DNA from: Amyelois transitella
Lineage: Eukaryota; Arthropoda; Insecta; Lepidoptera; Pyralidae
Assembly: GCF_032362555.1 (NCBI RefSeq)
Contig: NC_083508.1
Location: 12,863,001 to 12,927,000, forward strand
Reading direction: 5' to 3'
Length of the DNA stretch: 64,000 nt
The notes beneath the pieces were generated by a model that searched no databases, was not told the DNA's origin, and saw nothing but the letters and a program-made list of their open reading frames with translations. Made by a program: the position numbers and the translations under genes. The stretch's first letter is position 1. The number at the start of each line of letters is the position of its first letter. Below are positions 31,301 through 46,300 of the stretch, piece by piece.

Positions 31301-34300
31301 TTACAATCAAATTTCTATTGTCTGTTTTTAAAAACGTGAGACCGACATTCCTTTCCACAAGCGCTGTTAAATTGATTATGTTGTCAATAGTGGAGCCACG
31401 TGCGTTGGCTTAGGCTCGGCCGCGGTCACCGCATCACGTCTCCGACTTAGAGACATGTCCAAACAGACAGAGCCCAAAGTTTTGGGGGTTTTTGATATTA
31501 AACTATTTCTTTGATTGACTGTTACAATCTTTAAGAAAAAAATCAGAGCAGTCTGTACTGCGTAGGCGCAGCGAAATGATCGCGCTGCAGGCTGAATTGC
31601 TCAAGCCACTCAGGGCCGCTAGAGGAGCGAACGATGCGCGAGCGCACATTGTATGCAGATCTGCACAATGACGAACTCGCAACATATAGATGCATTTATC
31701 TTTTATGGTATTATCGCAACTTGAAATGAATATGATAAAAATACAAATGTCTTTATTGTATTAGTTTTTGTAGGACTGAAGACTTGTTCAAAGTATAGGA
31801 CAGGCTCTTATATATTTTGATTTTATAACTTCAAGTAATACTTGACACTGACGTGCTGTAAAAATATTTGGCCATTTTTAAGAGTGACTGTCTGCCAATA
31901 AGCCAAGTGTTTTTTCCTTATGTCGCCTCCTACGAATAAAACAGGATGTTGATCTATTCCAATTTGCCAGTAACGGTGAGCTGTCTATCAGTTATTTCTA
32001 TTTTTTTGGTATAGTGTCCCATGTGATTAGCGTCTTATGTGACGTCCTTTAGATGGAAAAAGTAGCTAGGAGCTAAGATCTTACTTAACCATAATATGTC
32101 ATGTCCCTATTCTAGTTAAATTTGACACGTAACGAAACTTTGTTATACAATTAAAATGGCAAAATTAGTGCGGTGGCGCGGCGAATATGAAGTGGACACG
32201 CGAACTCTTGCGCAACGTAATTGTTGGTGCGTCGTCGGCCGAATCGCGAGTGATCCACGTCAATAAATCCATTGGTGTTGCAAAATAACGTAAATACAGA
32301 AGAAGACTCATCGTAAGTCACGTACTCCATTGACAAAAGATGGTGGAAGAATTTGCATTGTTTATGAGTCGGACTTGAATTCCTGCACTTTGGTTACTCA
32401 TCTTTCGGCTATTATTAGGACAATGGAGTCAATACAGTCTTGCTCAGAGCAAGTTCTGATAAAAGTATAGATAGAGGAACAAACTTGACTAAGAATTTAT
32501 TTAGCAAACAACAAAGGATACATCTCTTACACATACTATTTTTTTACACTGTTATGTCTTTGCTTACAAATAAGTTAAAATTTAGGAGCGCACTTTAAGT
32601 ACTTGGCACTCTAATTGGATAAAGATAAATTGTTGTCTCTATATCTGGCGCTTCACGGATTAATCTTTAAGGAGGATGAAATAAGAACAACGTTAGAAAT
32701 ATGTAGGTATATATATTAAATCGAGTCGATATAGTACCGTGAACTCGGCATGGAAACCACAATATTCTAAATCGCTTGCGAGTGTACATACTGCTAAGGT
32801 CCTAAAAGGAAACAGCCTTTGAGTTGGGTCCTTATTTAAAAACCTATTGTGTTTGAGTTACTTTCTTTTTTTCTGTTCAATAAAGATTTTAAAATATATC
32901 ATAAATGTAATATTACATCGACAAGACAGTCTCTATATTATGCTACCTCTGTTTAATCGTTCTTGTGTTCCACACCTCTTGTTTGTATTTTGAGTGTGAG
33001 CGATGGTTGGTGTCGTAAGCCTGCAGCTCCTCGCCTTGCATGGTAATTCTGTCTCCTAGCAACAGCGCACCGGACACTGGCGCAAGCGCATCGTGCGCAT
33101 TACGCGTGCGCGATAATGTACAGTCACGAGCGTTAATGGCCTTTTCTCATATGCAATGTTATGTGAACATGTCTGTACATGACCTATTAGTAAGCACGTA
33201 TCACTTGATACAAACATACATATAATCAAGTATTTATACCTTACGGGATAGACCGAGCTAACAATCTCACTAAATACTACATTTATTATTTATTATTAAG
33301 GACGTCCTGGTAAAGGGTCAGGTCAAAAGTACCCGAAACCGCTGAGCTTGCATGAAGAGAGTTATGAATGTGGATGAAGCGAAGGAAATATGCAGAGATC
33401 GTGGCAAGTAGAAAGAGGTAGTCTCTGCCTACCCCTCCAGGAAAGAGGCGTGATTTTATGTATGTATGTATACTATATAAGATATTATAAAGCCCCCTTA
33501 TTTTTTTTGTCTGCATTTATGCGCTAATCTCGGAAAGTTGTGGTCGGATTTTGTTCCTGTTTGAAATGTTGGGAAGAGAGTTTTCTGAAAAAAGTTTATG
33601 ACTTTATATGCTACCCGTGGGAAGCCGGGGCGGGTCGCTAGTATGATAACATAAGGATGATTGGTATTGTGGAAGGATTATAGGGGAATTTATTTTTTAT
33701 AAATATAGGCAACGCTGTTAGTGTACGCAACAAATATTTAAAGGCTCATTATAAATTGGCCATAAATGTGGTAGCACAATTTTCAATACTTATGAATTGT
33801 TATATATTTATTTACGTATTTACTCAATAGGAATTTCAATTTTAAACACACACACACACACATGAAATATAAAATTATAATGCTGAAGCAGTCTTCCTAA
33901 CAACTATTACAAAAAGTTCAGCTATCTCTCGTAATAAAAGCAGCCTCGCCGAAGGCTGACTGATACCATGAGGTAATATTTCACGCACACAATCAGAATT
34001 GAGGACACAACCGTTCCACTCGGATGTCACGGTATGTTGCCGAGTAATTATACCACAATTATACAGACAGAAATAGACTCTGCGGGCGCAGATAACGAAA
34101 GAACCTCTTACGAATTTCGGCTATACGGGACTGTTATCTTTTTCAGTGAGGTACGGTAACAGGCATACTGATTTTTTCAAAAAAAATTAACAAAATATTA
34201 GCACGGCTAATGTTTCACTTTGATCATATAAGTTTTCAAGCTACGAATTAATCTTTAAGGTGAGAGCAGTATATATTTTTATTAGAAGAGGGATTTGCTA

Positions 34301-37300
34301 AACACTGCTGGAACTGTAAACACTAGAATTAACTCTCCGCATTTTTAGACTCCTATACATATAGGTAATTTGGGGATTTTAAAGGTAAATGTGCAATATT
34401 TGAGATTGCGTGCAACACAATACTCCTCATCTTAATGTCAGGCATGTTAAAGTCATACGCCCAAAAATACAAAGAGAACATTCTAATATGCTAACATTTT
34501 CTATTGGCCTACTTAACTAAGCCCAAAATCAGCTGGTCGTATAACAAATGTACCAACAGGAATGCGTGGCAGTTTGTTTGTGGATTTACCTGTCCGAGCC
34601 GCGTCAGCCCAGGAATGCGCTCGCAATTATGTTATCAATCGCTGGTGGGTTAACTGCAAAATAATGATGTTAAAGAAGGGTAGCTCTTGAGATAAAGATA
34701 CAATTTTACGCATACATAAATATTTCACAATTTTTTTACGGGTACGTAAAACTTCTTCTAATCTTTTCTAGTATTGGTATCTAGCTTTCATATCTTCGCA
34801 CCTATAATTCAATTCGATTATTATCATTTTAACGATATTTTATCTCAAAATTATTTCTTGATTCAACTTCTATAACAAAGTTCATCTACTTATTTATAAT
34901 TATTAAGGCGATTTAAACCAACGTCTTGGCTAAGGGTCATTTCAAGAGTACCTAAAACCTGAATTTTAATAGGTACTACGAGAATTTTATAGAGAGAGTA
35001 TTATGATATAGTTCAATTTTGGGAACTCATTATGTCATAGTCATAGGCAATGATCTAATTATTTCTCTTCATTTCTGGAGTGTCTGTTCCATGTTCTTTT
35101 TATTTTGAGTTGATCGTGTTTACGATTTGTTTTGGCGTCGGTTTAGCCTAGAGTTTGCTATTGTCTTCCTTGTTCATGTTAAGATTACAAATATTGGGTT
35201 ACAGAAATGTAAATATATTAAATCGTAAAGGTTTTAGGATCGCCTATGTATCGCGTGAAAAATTTCATTCAAATTCGTTCATCAGATTTTCCGTAAAATA
35301 ATAAAATGACATTAAAAGTTCTCACTTACTTATAGACTTTTGCATTTATAATATATAAATATAAATGCAAAAGACATAGACCTATAAATGATATAGAATA
35401 TACTTATAAGGTTTCTTTACGTGTAAGTGAAACAGTACTTTCAATTGATTGATTTAATCTCTATTAGACCCAAAGCTATTCTGTTTGTTATTAAATTATA
35501 TGTTAAGTTCGATAGTAAATGAAAATGAAACTTCAAATCATAACACCTATCCCAAATATCTGACCTTTTGAAACTTTTACTGTATTTGTCTGCAAGATGT
35601 TTTCACGTGACTCTTTATCTAGCGACAAAACTATTGTTTTTTGTATGTCAACACTTCAAGAAACAAAGTCACCGATATTTGCACAAAAACGGAGACAAAT
35701 ATTAGCGAATGAGGTCAAGTTCTTTCCGCGAGCGTCGTCCGCGAGTCACCGAGAGAGGTACAGTGGGCCTCACACAAATGGGTACCCCTACAGTACGAAG
35801 GGTACTTTTCTATGGTCCCATTGGAAAGTGTATTTTACAGTGAGCCCAAGTCATATATACCAAAGAATCTTTTCTGCTTGATTGCTTATCACCATAAGAG
35901 AAGCTCGTAGTGTTACGAGGAAATTCTCAGGAAACTGTGTGTGCAGCCATGACCCAAAAGGTTGGATTCCATGCCATAACCCAATCCAGAATTGTAGTCA
36001 TAGTCCAGAGAGATTAGCATGCAGGAATTAACTCCTGGAGGACAATTTTAAAAAATATAAAGTACTGAAATTGCTTAAAATATTATGTTAATTTTATTGT
36101 CCCTTATTCTCTAACAAAGTGTGGAGATAGTGAAAAGTCCATATTCCGCTATCTTGAAGACGTTGTCTCGTTGCTGACTGTACCAGCTAATCAGCAGTGT
36201 GCTCTATCTTGAACAAAGCTGTCTGCAGCCAGCTATACTATGTTATGCTTCCTGGGTTCGTTCTTGGACTTTCAGAAAATACTAAGCCAATAACTAAAGA
36301 ATGTGTGTAATGCCGGCGAAAACCATGTCTTAATTTTCGGCTTTAAGTTGACGTTCAAATGACAGTATTTTCTTCCTAGTTAATTTATACCGATGTAAAT
36401 GAAAATTTTTTTTATTTAGATTTAGACAAAGAGTGAAACAATTTTCCAAAAGATACGGTAAGGTATGTTTAGAGCCAGATTGTGACCTAAATACGCACAG
36501 AATTTGAACATTGTTCAGAAATCTAAAATATTTGCTCTTCAAAGTACATATTTTGATGTTATTTTTTGGTGAAATAATTTATTTTATTTGTTGCGCAAAA
36601 AGTCATGGATGTGTTCAGATTACTTTTGTTTGTTTATTGTAAAGTTATCATACATTAGAAATGGTCTGCGGACATTTGTGTCGAACTGAATTAAATATTA
36701 TCGCATTCGTCTGTGAAATATTAAAATTTTCCACGCGCGAAAACAGTTAAGTTACTACACGTTTATGTACTTTTATATAAGTTGTAAATATTGGCAACTA
36801 GTGACCCGCCCGGAGTTCGCATGGATAGCATTTTCAGATATAAACCTTCATCAGAAAACACTCTTTTCAACATTTCAAACAGGAACAAAATCCGTCCACA
36901 ACTTTCCGAGATACATTTTACATTTCCGAAGCACATATATACCGACAGAGAAAATAGGGAGACGTACCGTAAGGGAGTAACTTAAAGTATAGTAAAAAGA
37001 ATTTATATAATATAATAAATAACAAAAAACAAGAATATGAATAAGTAGGATGGTGTTCCCGAAAGGGTAATGCTGGCTGTAAACAATGTGCTACACAGCC
37101 ATTTTACCGGGATTTTTTTAAGAGAGAGATTATATGGATTTTTTGTTCTACTAAATTTCATTGCGTGCTTTTAATTTGGCTTTAGACATAATTACGGAGG
37201 TTTCTTCTGACTGTACTGTGTATGATTATTATTTGAGTGCTGAAGATGACTGATTAACGATTGCATCCGGATTCACTCGACGTCTGTTATGACGAGGTCA

Positions 37301-40300
37301 TTGGGTTACCGCTAGCTGTGACTCAGTCACCAGGGGCTTGAGTCTGATTTAATATTGGCTCAGTCAGGTTTTGTCTTGCGGAAATAAAGGTTTTGAAACA
37401 TTATGCTATATGTTAAATTATATATTATTTATATTAACTTTGATGGCGCAATATATTATTATTATAACCTCGTGAAATAAATGAGATAAAATAAGTGAAT
37501 TAAAGGCTATGAGCCATTAATCCATACAGATATACGAGGCTTTTCCATCTTTTCAAAACTGTTGGCTCTGTTTACCTAGTAAGAGATAAAGACGTCTTCT
37601 TCTTACGAAATTATTCAACAAGTTGGTTGTTCTATTCCAGCATATGTTTTTGATATTATAAATCATAAGAACTTTTTTTAATACCTATTCCGAAGGTTCA
37701 CATCGTACCGACAAAATGATGTAGCGGGAGCGATGATTCGGCTCGACCGCCACCAAAGTGTGGCGCCATCTCTACGCCACTCGCCACAATGATAATGCAG
37801 GTAGGTAAACTCCTTACAACTGTTATGAGAATATTGAGAAAAAGGAATGGCGCTGTTATACATGAGTATTGTTTATGTACATTGCACAAGATATCTACGC
37901 GGAAACAATTGTAGGGAGATTCATACTATTTATTGATGCGGTGTGAACCGCACGGCATTCGTTCCCCAGACTTAGGTCCTAGTGGCAGCGCCGGCCGCTC
38001 ATGAATCACTGACATACTTTTACTTGCCATACTAACCATACAAACAATTCATTTGCGTTTATTTACCTTCTCTCCTTGGCATGATTTACGGCTTCCGTCC
38101 CCAGCGGAGGTTCCGACGGTCCTCAAAATAAACTATGTTTAACATTCAGTTAATTGGCAGTCGGATGACTGGCGCATCTTGTCGATGCAACGTTGAATTC
38201 TTAAGACTCATCGTACCTAATGTAATTTTGACCTAGTATCACGTCTCACTTGTTAACGAACAACTTGATTAATGAACTAATGATTCCGGTACCTGTCAAA
38301 TGAATAGAAATATCTTTATTGTGCGATTATAGAGATCTAGAACATTGGTAACGATGGTACCAGTAGTAATTTTTAAATGTGTCGCAGTGTTCAAATTTGT
38401 TCGTACAAATAGAATTACAAAATTAATTTAAAGATGTTGTAACTCAAATAAAATAAAAAATTTATTTGAGTGTAGAATTGGGATTGTTTTCGTTTAAATA
38501 AAATATTTGATTGTCAATTGATTCCTTACGGTGTGGGCAGAGATCGTAACCGCTGCATGACACGCGCGACGCCGTTTTTATCGCGCGCAAAATATTCATT
38601 TTTTCGCTTTTTATTACTACTTGTGACGAGACAGCGATAGCTTTTTGCGCCATGCTAAGGGGTCAGCAGATTTAGGTAGCTGGAAGTAGGTATAATTATG
38701 ATCTAAAATAGGTTAGTTTATTCTGCAAAAGTCGTGGAGTTTAGCCAGTAGTCGCTGCGTGTAAAAATCTGATTGTATAAATGATCGTAGTCAAAGATTA
38801 ACTTCAGGCTCTCTCTAAAGATGTAAATACACAATCAGGACTGGAAGAAATCCCTCACAGGGATAAGTCCGTCCTTGTACATCGTTATTTTTAATGTATT
38901 TTTATGTACTACTTAAAATATGTTATGTACAATAAAGTATTTACAAACGAACATAAAGATGATGGTGGACCTGTGCCCTGAAGCGTTAATACCTCAGACG
39001 TGCATCCAGGAACACGCCAAGATGATAGTGCGAGGGAGAGAGACTGTAATTTTCAATCTATACTTATTAAGTAACCTATTATTATTCATATTTATATAAT
39101 TTTCTATTTTACAGTTATCGCACTACCCGTACATCCATCTCAGTTTGGTCCAAAGGTTCGACTGGCAGAGAATGCCTTGTGGCATTAAGTCCACCTGTTG
39201 TACATTTTACGTGCATGAAGTCTAAATAAATAAATAAATAAAGCTGAATAGTTTGTTTGTTTGTTTGAACGCGCTAATCTCAGAAACTACTTACGGTTCG
39301 AATTGAAATTTTTTTTTTGCGTCGAATAGACCATTTATCGAGGAAAGCTTTAGGCTATATAACATGACGCTGCGAGCAAAGAAATAATGGAATATGTGAC
39401 AAAAAAGAGGAAAATGATTAATCCTTGAGTGCTTCAATAATGCCCATAAGAACTATTCCCCGCGGACGAAGTCGCCGGCAAAGCTAGTATAGTATAGAAG
39501 ACTGTAGTCACCACATGTACTATGTGTTTTAATATGTGTTATTCAAGAGTGTGTTTTTCCACGTGAACGCTAGGAAGAGGAGTCAGAACAATGCCTCCGA
39601 TTGATATCAAGTCTTAGCAATTTTTATGCTATTTCAGTCCAATCATCTGCATAGTTCCGTTAGATAACAATCCCAGATGATGAATGGCTTTGTATGACTT
39701 CTAGGTACATTAAAGTTTGAAGTTTATTTTGTATAGAACCAGAATCAATTCTTACCACTGAATTTACAATAGTAGTCCCTTGACGGTGACACTTTAAGCA
39801 TACGAAAAAGTTAATTTAATTGTTAAAATAAAATAAAAAACCTTCGTAGCATTCGCGTAGCACCCTCTGCATACAGGGAAGACATCAACGCGCTCTAAAT
39901 AATACATAGTTATCATCAAACATTGGACGTAGTTTTAACATTTATGAGTCTTACGCAGGTTAGTTTATGCATTAATTTAGTTTATTTTATATTTTGGTGT
40001 ATTTTTTATTACATATAGTATCGTACATTTTCTCGAACTTACTTCGAGGCTAACTCAATCTGTATAATTTGACCCGTATATATCTATTCATATATAAATG
40101 ACATTCTCAATTTGTAGGTCTGTTTATTATCAAAACTAGCCCAGCAGTTAGACAGTGAAAGCACACCAAACAAACAACAAATAAACAAACTCACTTTCGC
40201 ATATATTATTAGTATGGATATGGATTCGCCGGCGACAGATTGGAAAGTAAAATTGTAACACCCTCACTTTCTCGCGTGCGTCCACGGCTCACATATAGAG

Positions 40301-43300
40301 GATACCATTTGCATATTTACTGCTGAGTTCAGAGCGACGGTGGTTGAGTGGTTAAGGCGCCTGAATAAAAAATGTGTGATACACAGATTCAAATTCTATT
40401 TACTTAGAGGTACACTCTTACAAATTATTGTACATAATAAATAAAAGAGTTTGCGACCAAAACAACCAACCATATTAATATACAGTAAGACACATTTTAC
40501 GTCTTTATCCTACAAAGGGGTCGACAGAGCCAATAGTCACAAAGCTCAGCTAGATGTACTAAAACCAAAAGTTGGAAATATAATGCCTTTTGAATTTTAC
40601 TAAAAATCTCATCATAATTCACGGTGTTGAGTCACTAACAGAAGACATATAAAAAAACTGTTGTATTTTTAAATATTAATAAAAATTAGCTTCCACTACA
40701 AATCCAAAAAAATAGTCAATATATTTTCGTGAAGTTTCGTCTACCCCGTTAAGAAAAAAGACGTGATTTAGTTCCGCTTATCTCACAAACTTGTCGTTGC
40801 TCAGTCACGTAAGCCTTATCTCCTGACTCATCGCCGCAGCTAAATAACCCAGTTCAGCTCATATGTGAGGCACGTCTGCGGAAGACGCGCAGCTTCGAGC
40901 CCAGGGTTTTCCTGGCTCTAGCTCGTCCTCCTACCAACTGTGATCAGCATACATCATGACCTATTGTTTATTAGAACTTCTATTTTCCTATTAGTTCTAA
41001 GACGTTTCGAATTTAGGTCAAGAGTACACGATGCCGTGTGGTTCCCGGCACCAATACAAATGAGAATAGGACCACTCCATCTCTTTCCCATGGATGTCGT
41101 AAAAGGCAACTAAGGGATAGGCTTACAAACTTGGGATTCTTTTTTAGGCGATGGGCTAGCAACCTGTCACTATTTGAATCTCAATTCTATCATTAAGCCA
41201 AATAGCTGAACGTGGCCATTCAGTCTTTTCAAGACTGTTGGCTCTGTCAACCCCGCAAGGGATATAGACGTGACCATATGTATGTATTTCACGATGCATG
41301 AAATGAGTTTGTTGTAAATATGAATGAAGCGGTGTAAATGTGGAATAAGGTCTGCAGGGACGTGAAATGAGAAAGAGGGAAAGTGGTGTGGCGTTTTGGT
41401 AAAACGTCGCAAGTAAGAATATAATAGAATAGAATTATTTCCAAAATTGGATACAATGTATCACTTATTGACGTCACATCACTTAAATTTAATTGTAACT
41501 ACTACCGCTTCCAAAGCGCATGTGTAGAAGAAGCGGCGGAACAAGCTACACTGTAGCATACTAAGAGAGATGTGATAATTTAAAAATTGATAGAATATAG
41601 ACAATATTTATTAGAACTAGTTTACCAAGTTATAGGTCGTGGGTTTAGCTATAGATATGAGATCCAGCAGGAAGTCGATAGAAGATATCGAGCTACTTAA
41701 CTTGGAGAACGCTGTAGTAGTCCAAAGGCCAAAACCAGGTGCGCGTACGCGCTTTATAGAGCTCTTGGGCTGTGAAGAAGGGCGCCGGGGAGACCGAAGC
41801 GACACGACGTCACAGTGGAAATATGTAATTTCTGTACCTGGAGAGAGGTGCGCGCGCGCTTTGATGTACGTTTTGAAAATCGTACGTAGTAGAAGTAATT
41901 TAAACAAATAAATCAAGTATTTATTTGTGATGGGCTGAGTATAGGTCGAGAGATGAGGAAAACGTACAGTAACTTGAAATTCTGCGTGAGTTCGAACAAG
42001 GTCGCGGATCGACTGCCAAAGTATTGGCTGCTAGAGGTCTACACCTAAATAGTAACTATTACCATGTGCCGTGTGGTTCCCGGCACCATTAGAAAAAAGA
42101 ATAGGACCGCTCCATCTCTTTCCCATGGATGTCGTAAAAGGCGACTAAGGGATAGGATAAACTTGGGATTCTTGGTTTAGGCGACATGCTAGCAAACTGT
42201 CACTATTTGAATCTCAATTCTATCATAAAGCGATACAGCTGAACGTGGCCTATCAGTCTTTTTAAGACTATTGGCTCTGTCTACCTCGCAAGGGATATAG
42301 ACGTGACCATATGTATGTATGTATGTACCATACATATTATATTAGATAGAGTAAAAATAAATTAATAACATTTATATGGAGTTGGTTAACATTACGGATA
42401 AAATCTACATTACGATGAGTTCGCCATGTCATCATCGCAGACGCAGGCGCAGCGGGATTGTTAGCAAATGCTGATTTCACCAGGGAGACCGATGCGTGTC
42501 GGTCTTATCTGAAATCATTTTTTATTGAAATCTGGTGATTTATGAAACAACTGTACCATTTTTTTTTATTCGGGCCATGAAAAGCGGACACGACAAATGA
42601 AATAGATGTTTTCGATAAATGTTCTTGAGAGTATCCGAAACCGCCGTGCTTGTATGAAGTGAGTTATGAATGTAGATGAAGCGAAGGAAGTATGCAGATC
42701 TCATGGCAAGTGGAAAGATGTAGTTTCTGCCTACATGTTCTTTTGTAAATACATTCATATCATCACGTCTTTACCTCCTGCGGGGTAGACAGAGCCTTGA
42801 AGCGTTAACGTGGCCACGTTCAGTAAATTAAAGTATATACATATATGCGGTGTAGATAGAGCCCTCAGTGTTGAAAAACAGCTGTATGGCTTAGTGATGA
42901 AATTGAGATTCTAATTTTGAAGAAGAATCCGAAGTTTATTAGCCTTTTCCTTACGGTGAACTCGGGTAACTTTAGTCTTTTTTAAGGTAACATTGCCCCA
43001 CGTATTTTTCGTTATTTTTCCCTTCAAGTACCTACTTTAATGATTATTTTTCTTTTGTATTTTATATCAGTAATTAATATTTCGACACTGATTACTACTT
43101 TTCTATCGATAATTTGATAGAAGTAATTAAAGAAATAGCGTGGATTAATGTTACCCTGAGAGGCCAAAGTTACCCGGATCGACTGTAGTCGCATTTTACG
43201 AAATCCATAGGTAGATATGGAGTGATCCTATTCTTAAGTTCCAGAAACCACACGACAATTAAAGTAGTTATCTTATATTACAGGCAAAGGTTGTAGTGTA

Positions 43301-46300
43301 TACCTAATTTATCTAACGAATACTCGATAAAGTTTTATGCAAATCAAGAAACGTAAATAAAAAATCCGAACCGTGCCTTTCTCTCCTCGTGTTTTAATGA
43401 GTTTTTGACGACGGAACTGTATGTAAGACTCCAATCAACATAATGTAGGTTTCAGGCCGCGGTAACGGCCCGTGTACATAACGGATGATTTAATTGCAAA
43501 AATTTTTGGTGAGTCAGCGCTCACTGAGTCGCGCGTGCACCGATGCAACGTTGCCAAAATGGCGCTTACCTCATTGAGTCGTATTTTATAGTGAATTGCA
43601 CTTTCTCGGGTTTTATATATATATACAATACAATCACGTGTGTTTCCCATTGGGATAGGCAGAGACTATGACGTCATTTGATTTGATTTGATTCATTTGA
43701 CGTCAACCAATGTTGTGAAACCAAACGTTTTGACAATAATTAAGCGATATGAAGTATCCTATAATAATGAATAAAAATTTTGAATTTTATGGATTTCCAC
43801 TTGCTACGATCCTTACAGACATCTCCCGCTTCCTCCACACTGATTATTCTTTTCATGCATATTCGACGATTACAGGTGTATTACCTACTCCTAATATCTC
43901 CCTTTTTCAAGACATATTTCATTATATTTTTTGCTCGGGTTATTTTTCAGTAAATTTTGCCCGTAATGCTTATAATTTTACCGCTAAATCAGTTTTGATG
44001 TTTGTGCGGATAGACGGAGTTAAAACCCGAGGTCAAACACACACACATAAAGTCACGTCTATATCCCTTGCGGGGCAAACAGAGCCAACATTCTTGAAAA
44101 GACTGATAGGCCATGTTCAGCTGTTTGGCATAATGATAGAATTGAGATTCAAATAGTGACAGGTTGCTAGCCTGTCTCCTAAGAAAAGGATACCATTTTT
44201 ATTAGGCTATCCCTTAGTCACCTCTTACGACATCCACGGGAAAGAATGGAGTGGCCCTATGCTTTTTTGTATTGGTGCCGGGAACCACACGGCAAACAAT
44301 AATATTTTTTTGGAATTCCCGCGAAAGCACAGAGCAAAAGACGATTCTGAGAAGAAATGAAGAAGCACTTTTCTCGATTAAAAATGTCTCAATGTTTTAG
44401 TGAAATTAGATTTGGAGATAGATATTGAAATGCCGGCTTTAGTACGATTGCAAGAACGCTGGATTGCGGCGAGATTATATCGCAGACTGTTTACGTAAGA
44501 CCGCTTTGTGCGACGGCCGTTCTGAAAATGTTCATGCTGTTTAACTTCGACGTCTGTTCTGTGCATTGAGTGTGTTTGCTCACAGTCGGGATTCGATTTT
44601 TGAATAATCAAGTCTCAGGTTTCCCGCTTGGCGCTTGAGAGGAAATTGTACAGAGCGCGGAATGCCCTACTCTGCCGTGGTCTGCTTTGCTCGGTGGGAA
44701 ATTATGATTTACTTCGGAGATGCCGCCGTGAAATGTCTGCGCGTGATGAGATTCGTGATTTAATTATAGATGGCAGTTGATAATATTAGGGCTTATTTTT
44801 ATATTTTTTATATTTTATTGTACAAAATACAAACTGTATTTATACACAATAGGCGGATTTAGGTACCTTATGATTGACTTTGAATATTTGTCGATTCCAT
44901 GTGGTGCGCCTATATTTTCATTACAAAGGGTGCTTACTATTAGGCGATGGACTGGCAACGTTTTTGATTCGGAGGTTGTATAAATGCTCCAATCTGTGGA
45001 AACTTTAATATCGCGATTTAGTTTTATCGCTGTTATTGGCTGACAGCGTCGCGCGATTGGGTGTTGTGACTTTTGGCGTACAGATGTCGCCACGGTATAA
45101 TTACGTGACATGTGTTTTGTGCGGTATAGTTGTGGCGAAAACTCTACGCCACTCGCCACAACATCAAATCACACAACAACTGTCAGTCATCGCGAAGAAA
45201 TTGACGCGCTCAACCAATAGCAGCGAAGAATCTAAGACGCGATTTCAAAGATTTCACGGATTGGAGCTATATATACAACCTCCGACACAACATCGTCGCA
45301 GCCGCGGCTCCCCAGGCATAACACCTAGCCTGGCGGAAGATCTTCCCTTTGGTGGCGGTCGAGCCGAATCATCGCTCCCGCTACATAGTCAAATTCAAAT
45401 TCAAACTTTTATTTGCATAATATGAGTACAACAAGGTCTTAAATATTATGAATAACAGATCTTCATATTTACCCTTTCGGATGTTGCAAACATTTTTTAT
45501 GTATTAGTAGACATACAAACTTATACATAGAGGTACCTACTTAGTATCACATTATAATTTTAAATCTAATTAGAATTGTTTAAACCTAGTATTGCACAAT
45601 TTATTTTATTTTATACTGATTTCTGCTGGTTTATTATAAGTAGTTACTTATAATCGTGCGAAATAGTATATATAAGATGAGGAAAGCACTCAATATGATA
45701 GCATTTTCAATAGCATTTATGCTCATTGTAATGCCACGAAGACCTACTTTTCAGTCTTCCGAGACACCGAGGGGCCTGGCCGACATTTCACTCACGATTA
45801 TTAGCACTTGCAATTTGTCTACCACGGCAGGCAGACTAGATAGAAAACTTTCTGAGTTATGTCTTGTATTTAAAAGTTAATGCCTATCCAAATTAAAATC
45901 AATTGACTCGCCTAAATCTAAAACAATACTTATTAAATGGATTGCAATGCATTGTGAAAGAAAACTGTTCTGTCAAAAGAAGTTTTAGATATGACCTAAT
46001 TATTTAAAATGAATTAATCCATCATGATTTTTTTTTAAATACACCAACAGTTATCGAGTTATGTAGTCTGTTTAACTTTTATATAAAGTATAGAATTTCT
46101 TAAAGCCCTGAACATCAAGATCAGAATATCCTCTTCGGAGACTGCTTAATGTATCTAGTAATAAAAATACCAACGCTGTGATAATCGACTCGCAAAACTT
46201 ACTAGCATATATTCGCATTATAACGAAATAAATTCCATCCCAATTCATCCCTGGGGCGTACTGGGCGAGTTCGGACGTATGTAGTACTTAGTTGGATGTA

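Noticed and set aside
41639..41911. 90-codon GC-richer ORF
   Set aside because: Both strands are open, there is no recognisable domain and no splice context; not supportable as a gene.
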